This document shows, piece after piece, positions 60,185 through 64,000 of a stretch of DNA of 64,000 bases. Source of the DNA: Chloroflexota bacterium. GTDB lineage: Bacteria; Chloroflexota; Anaerolineae; Anaerolineales; Anaerolineaceae. Position numbers and translations under genes: made by a program. The stretch covers positions 1 to 64,000 of the forward strand of contig JAJXZS010000035.1 in assembly GCA_021779955.1 (NCBI GenBank). The letters are read 5' to 3'. The notes beneath the pieces were generated by a model. That model had not been told where the DNA came from and made no database searches. It worked only from the letters and a program-made list of their open reading frames with translations. Position 1 is the first letter of the stretch. The number at the start of each line of letters is the position of its first letter.

Positions 60185-61750
60185 ATGCTCAAAAAAATCG
60201 CTCGCTTCCCCACATATGGAATGCTCATTGGTATCCTCCCCTTCCTGATCCTGTGGAACAATAATAAAACCCAGATCTATACCAGGGATGTCGTCCTTTC
60301 TTTTCTGCTCACCCTTGCGTTTGTGGTCGCCTCCTGGGCGCTGTTCCTCTTGATTACCCATTCAGCCGCACGAGCCAGCCTCGCGTCAGCGTTATTTTTC
60401 CTGCTCTTCTTTTCATTTGGCCATGTCTACAACCTGGTGCAGAACAAAGTATTCCTGGGAGTCTCGATTGGGTTTGTCAAGTTATTGGCAGCCTATCTGG
60501 TTCTGGCAATCGTCTTTACGCTTCTCATGATTCGAGTGAAAAAGATCCCCGGCGACGTGACCCTCTGGCTCAACGCCATCCTGGATGTGTTGATCCTCTT
60601 CAACCTCTTCCAGATCATCCAGTTTGAACTCATCCATTCCCGGCAGGCGGCTGCGGCCGACGCCGAAAACCCTCGCGCGAGCGCATCCGCCACCAGGGCT
60701 TCCTCAGCCGCGCTCCCTGACATCTACTACATCATCCTCGATTCATATTCCCGCCAGGATGTCCTCAAAGGCGTGATGAACTACGACAATTCCGAGTTCA
60801 TTCAGGCTCTGCGCGACCGCGGTTTTTATGTTGCCGATTGCGCAAACTCGAATTATGACGGCACGGTTGCCTCGGTTACGTCCTCGTTGAACTATTCATA
60901 TCTTACGCAGAGCGCCACTTTGAGTAACATCGAAGAGAAAGACCTCTCACTCGAATTGGTGAACAATCAAATTCGAGCTGATCTCGCTCAGCGTGGCTAC
61001 CAGTTTGTTACCTCCAAAGGTTTTTCTTCGGCTAACGATATCCCCAATTCGGATATCTATCTCAATTACCTCACTGACACAGGCATACCGGATACCGTCG
61101 CGCAGGCTCAATTTACACGCATGTACTCCGAGACGACCCTGCTTCGGATTCCCTTCGAGCTTCATAACATGAACCCGCTAAGATTTTCGTTCTTACCGGA
61201 CTGGCTCTTTATGTCCGATGATCAGGACTCGGCGATTGGCTATGACAGCTTTTGGTATAACCAGACAAAATACGTTTTTGATTCCCTTGAAAGATTTCCT
61301 TCCCGCGACGGCAACTTCTTCATTTATGCCCATATCAATGCACCTCACGGACCGTACGTCTTCGATGCCAATGGCAACTTTCGCTACACCTATGATTCTG
61401 ATGAGAACCTCCCTTACTATACAGACGCCATTGACTGGCTGGATAAACGTGTGCCAAAGTTGATCGACGCCTTGATCGCTGATTCCAAAGTGCCGCCTAT
61501 CATCATCCTACAGGGGGATCACGGCGCTCATGTGCTCACCAGCGGTCTCAATAAGAACAAGATCCTGAGCGCGTATTATTTCCCTGGCAACGCCAAATCC
61601 GATCTTTATCCCACCATCACGCCGGTCAATACCTTCAGGCTCGTCTTGCGCGACTATTTCGGCCGGCAGATCGATTTGCTTCCGGATACTGTCTACGCCA
61701 AGATTACCAACGACTACGAGCCCATCCCTTCATCCTGTAACGCGCCCTGA
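60185..61750 (+). CDS. Membrane alkaline-phosphatase-fold enzyme (sulfatase/LtaS-like)
   Basis: 521 residues. Five or so membrane helices in 1-150, then an extracytoplasmic domain of the alkaline phosphatase superfamily: metal site ILDSYSR with D186, likely nucleophile T227 in DGTVASVTSSLN, and QGDHGAH with D445-H446. A Thr rather than a Cys/Ser-x-Pro sulfatase motif argues for a phospho-group transferase (LtaS, EptA or OpgB style) instead of a sulfatase. It may add or remove phospholipid-derived groups on surface glycans. 82 bases before the next GT-C gene. Confidence 0.72.
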   Translation: MLKKIARFPTYGMLIGILPFLILWNNNKTQIYTRDVVLSFLLTLAFVVASWALFLLITHSAARASLASALFFLLFFSFGHVYNLVQNKVFLGVSIGFVKLLAAYLVLAIVFTLLMIRVKKIPGDVTLWLNAILDVLILFNLFQIIQFELIHSRQAAAADAENPRASASATRASSAALPDIYYIILDSYSRQDVLKGVMNYDNSEFIQALRDRGFYVADCANSNYDGTVASVTSSLNYSYLTQSATLSNIEEKDLSLELVNNQIRADLAQRGYQFVTSKGFSSANDIPNSDIYLNYLTDTGIPDTVAQAQFTRMYSETTLLRIPFELHNMNPLRFSFLPDWLFMSDDQDSAIGYDSFWYNQTKYVFDSLERFPSRDGNFFIYAHINAPHGPYVFDANGNFRYTYDSDENLPYYTDAIDWLDKRVPKLIDALIADSKVPPIIILQGDHGAHVLTSGLNKNKILSAYYFPGNAKSDLYPTITPVNTFRLVLRDYFGRQIDLLPDTVYAKITNDYEPIPSSCNAP

Positions 61751-61832
61751 CCCCCGTAGCGGATTTGCAGCCTTTCATGTATAACAAATTTCAGACTGGT
61801 TGCTCGTGAATCCCCGATGAGGCACCCTGTTT

Positions 61833-63458
61833 ATGACTATGGCCAGACCCCGCATATTTGACACCAACCAGAAACGCCATTTCAGGATCCTCCTGCTTAT
61901 GGCGCTGCTCGTTTTCGTTCTGTTTGCCTTCCCAAACGCCGCCGCATCCAAGAATCTCGCCATGGTCCAGGTCTTTTCGGCAGACGAATCGTCCCCTTTA
62001 CCCTACGTCTTCCGCATGATCGCCCCTTCGAGCAGCCTGTACGACACGATCCGCCATTTTATCGATTACGGGTACTACCCGTACGGCTTCATCTACTTTG
62101 CCTATTCTGCCGTACTGATGCTTCCCTTGCAGTGGCTTGGACTCCTCGGGAACACCACGCTGGTGATGCTCGTCTTGCGACAGATGGTCAGTGTGCTGCC
62201 CATGCTGGCCGCGCTGCTCATCCTTGTCTACATGCAGGACGGGTTCGGTACCTACCGCTCGTACCTGCTTTTTATCTTCCTCGCCGGTATCGCCGCGGTG
62301 GTCGAGAACAACCTGTGGTGGCACCCCGACGGGATGGTCACACTCTTCGCCGCGCTCACCCTCTTCTTCCTCGCGCGTGACAGGCTGCGTTTTGGTCGCA
62401 ATTTCCTTCTGGCAGGAGTAGCTTGTGGTTTGGCGACCGCGACGAAACTGGTGGGCGTCTACTTTTTCCTGGCCGTGGCGCTGGTGCTGGCGCTTGGGCT
62501 CATACAGAAGAAGATCTCCTGGCTGCGCACGTTGGGAATGGGAGCCGCTTTCCTCGGCATTATGGCAGGCACCTACCTTCTCATGAGTCCCTTCCTGTTC
62601 TCATCCGGCGACCGGCTTGATTTCATCTATACCATGCGCGGTCAGAGCGCAGCCATCTCCAGCGGCTACGGCATCGTCTATGCCAAAGGGTTGCTCGCTT
62701 CCTGGCCGCTTGTTCATCAGTACTTCGGCGAGCTCATCTTCCTCATTGTGGCGATTGCCTGTGCGATCCGGGGAATTTTCCGCGGCTCCAAACGCCTGCT
62801 CTTCGCCCTCATCCTGGCCTGGCTGATTCCGCTCAGCGTTTACGTGTTCAGCTTCTCGCATTTCAAATTTCAATATTGGATGCCCGCCATACTGCCCGTG
62901 CTCTCCTGCGTTGTGGTGCTGTTGCCGGAGAAGTTGAATTTCAACCTCAAAAGTCCCTCGATTCGCTGGATTGGGCTTGCCGGCCTCCTGGTGGTGGTTG
63001 CTCAATTTGGACTTTTCACGGAAGCCAATCTCCAGAATTACTTCTCCATGCTTCACCGCGAGCAGGGCAATGCCGCCATCGCTTTCTACACCCAGGCGCT
63101 GGATGCAACCCGCCCTCTCGTGGACCAATCCCTCTCCGTCTACTACGACCCAAACATGTACATGCCGCCCACCGGTCAGTGGACCTTCACCACCAGTTTT
63201 GACTTGCTCACCTACGATTACATTCAACAAAACAGTTTTGCTGTGGTGTTCATCCAGCAATCGAGGATTCGAGACTATCTCAACCCAAATGCCGAAGGCA
63301 TCGATGCTGCCATTTTCGCCGCAGCCCAAATCTTCTATCACGCGGTCGACGCCGGTGAAATGACCGGCTACCATCTCGTGTATCAGAACGATTATGGCAA
63401 GGTTTTCGTCCGCGAAGATGTGTACAGGCAATTTCTCGAACCTGCCATCGTAAAGTAA
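61833..63458 (+). CDS. GT39/ArnT-like polytopic membrane glycosyltransferase
   Basis: 541 residues. The first helix (18-35) leads to FPNAAASKNLAMVQVFSADES, whose Asp-Glu is the likely catalytic acid in the first outer loop; about ten spans follow (ENNLWWHPDGMVTLFAALTLFF is a family-like block), then a C-terminal outer domain. It would transfer a sugar from a polyprenyl-phosphate donor. ATG 61833 has no strong ribosome site; ATG 61839 is close by. A near copy starts 130 bases after it, with a terminator between, so the two are transcribed separately. Confidence 0.72.
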   Translation: MTMARPRIFDTNQKRHFRILLLMALLVFVLFAFPNAAASKNLAMVQVFSADESSPLPYVFRMIAPSSSLYDTIRHFIDYGYYPYGFIYFAYSAVLMLPLQWLGLLGNTTLVMLVLRQMVSVLPMLAALLILVYMQDGFGTYRSYLLFIFLAGIAAVVENNLWWHPDGMVTLFAALTLFFLARDRLRFGRNFLLAGVACGLATATKLVGVYFFLAVALVLALGLIQKKISWLRTLGMGAAFLGIMAGTYLLMSPFLFSSGDRLDFIYTMRGQSAAISSGYGIVYAKGLLASWPLVHQYFGELIFLIVAIACAIRGIFRGSKRLLFALILAWLIPLSVYVFSFSHFKFQYWMPAILPVLSCVVVLLPEKLNFNLKSPSIRWIGLAGLLVVVAQFGLFTEANLQNYFSMLHREQGNAAIAFYTQALDATRPLVDQSLSVYYDPNMYMPPTGQWTFTTSFDLLTYDYIQQNSFAVVFIQQSRIRDYLNPNAEGIDAAIFAAAQIFYHAVDAGEMTGYHLVYQNDYGKVFVREDVYRQFLEPAIVK

Positions 63459-63479
63459 GATGGATTTTTCTTCCAGTTG

Positions 63480-63514
63480 ACCGGTCGCTCGTGTAATCTT
63501 TGCGGCCGGTTTTT
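63480..63514 (+). terminator. Intrinsic terminator between tandem GT-C genes
   Basis: Stem 63480-63488 with 63502-63510 (nine pairs, one G-T), 13-base loop, followed by TTTTT. Confidence 0.65.
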
Positions 63515-63587
63515 AGTGCGTTTTCTTCAGAAATCATCGATAATATCGGTGTAGTTGCGCTTAGTGGAAAAGGGGCTCTCCAGGCAG

Positions 63588-64000
63588 ATGGACGCCAATC
63601 AGCGCAAGCATTTTGGCTTCCTGGTTTTGATTGCCATAGCGCTTTTTACCCTTTACGCCCTTCCCAATGCCGCTGCATCGAAGAACCTCGCTATGGTGCA
63701 GGTCTTTTCGGCCGACGAATCGCTACCTTTGCCGACCGTTTTGCGTATGGTCGCTCCATCTGGTTCGCTCGAACAGACTGCCAAGAACTTCATTTTCTAC
63801 GGGTACTACCCATACGGACTGGTCTACTTCGCCTGGTCGGCAGCGGTAGTGTATCCGCTGCAATGGCTTGGGCTTTCAGGCAACACCGCATGGGTGATGC
63901 TGGTGCTCAGACAGATGGTCAGCGTACTGCCCATGCTGGCCGCGCTGATGTTTTTGGTCTTTCTGCAGGACGGCTTTCGCACCTACCGCTCGTATATTCT
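63588..64000 (+). CDS. GT39/ArnT-like membrane protein, tandem paralogue, cut by window end
   Basis: Begins at ATG 63588 (MDANQRKHFGFLVLIAIALF) and stays open to the right edge, so about 137 residues are seen and the C-terminus is outside the window. It repeats the previous gene's blocks with few changes: LPNAAASKNLAMVQVFSADE, YYPYG, YPLQWLGL.GNT, VMLVLRQMVSVLPMLAAL, QDGF.TYRSY. This near-identity at the N-terminus marks a recent tandem duplication. Expected role as for its neighbour. Confidence 0.75.
   Translation, partial: MDANQRKHFGFLVLIAIALFTLYALPNAAASKNLAMVQVFSADESLPLPTVLRMVAPSGSLEQTAKNFIFYGYYPYGLVYFAWSAAVVYPLQWLGLSGNTAWVMLVLRQMVSVLPMLAALMFLVFLQDGFRTYRSYI

Overview
The window reads as a chromosomal surface-glycan locus from a bacterium that is probably a member of the Chloroflexota, class Anaerolineae. 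This is an inference from protein style: many GT-C membrane proteins, a DUF115/GT42-like protein, and NeuB/KpsS-like families in long co-directional operons. There is no 16S gene to confirm it. Most of the sequence is moderately GC-rich. Two stretches (about 18.4-29.3 kb and 52.2-55.6 kb) are visibly more AT-rich.

Layout. (1) 1-1.9 kb: the tail of an XPB/Ssl2-like helicase-associated protein, a glycine C-acetyltransferase with its terminator, and a small Cys-containing protein. (2) 18.4 to 2.0 kb, minus strand: a compact 15-gene nonulosonic acid (NulO, sialic-acid-like) operon. It encodes Gfo/Idh oxidoreductase, SDR, CMP-NulO synthetase fused to a KdsC-type phosphatase, NeuB, KpsS-like transferase, GT2, a second CMP-NulO synthetase, a 2-hydroxyacid dehydrogenase, a second SDR, a GT42/DUF115-like protein, two GT2s and three GT-C membrane proteins. 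(3) 18.8-24.7 kb, plus strand: an AT-rich cassette with a flippase-like protein, a polyprenyl-phosphate glycosyltransferase, a fused acetyltransferase/ketoisomerase, a sugar aminotransferase (the dTDP-3-amino-3,6-dideoxyhexose steps) and a GT-C. (4) 29.1 to 24.7 kb, minus strand: GT-C, two GT2s and one GT4. (5) 50.1 to 29.5 kb, minus strand: an apparent 19-gene operon. Its first gene is a winged-helix regulator, whose promoter carries a palindrome over the -10 box. Next come Fcl, the Wzm/Wzt ABC exporter, a KpsS-like transferase, an AsnB-like protein without the catalytic Cys, PseB, an RmlD-like reductase, NeuB, GT4, SpsF, three glycosyltransferase-like proteins, NeuB, NeuC, NeuA, AsnB and a 2-hydroxyacid dehydrogenase. 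(6) 50.2-56.9 kb: tRNA-Ile2 (CAT), dispersed palindromic repeats, a two-domain GNAT protein, an orphan OLD-family ATPase/nuclease in AT-rich DNA, an anchored unknown protein, an aldo/keto reductase and a 23-bp tandem repeat. (7) 56.9-64 kb, plus strand: a PH-domain protein, GT-C proteins and an alkaline-phosphatase-fold membrane enzyme. The last gene runs off the end.

How it fits together. The window has three NeuB-type NulO synthases, three NeuA-type CMP-transferases plus one SpsF-type, and three large cytosolic GT-B proteins sharing an R-x-H-P plus Ser/Thr-rich, Glu-containing C-terminal pattern. Two of the three NeuB genes overlap one of these GT-B genes by 4 bp. I read this as several parallel modules that make, activate and transfer different NulO sugars. 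Completed chains would be exported by Wzm/Wzt, while the GT-C enzymes would add sugars outside the membrane from polyprenyl-phosphate donors.
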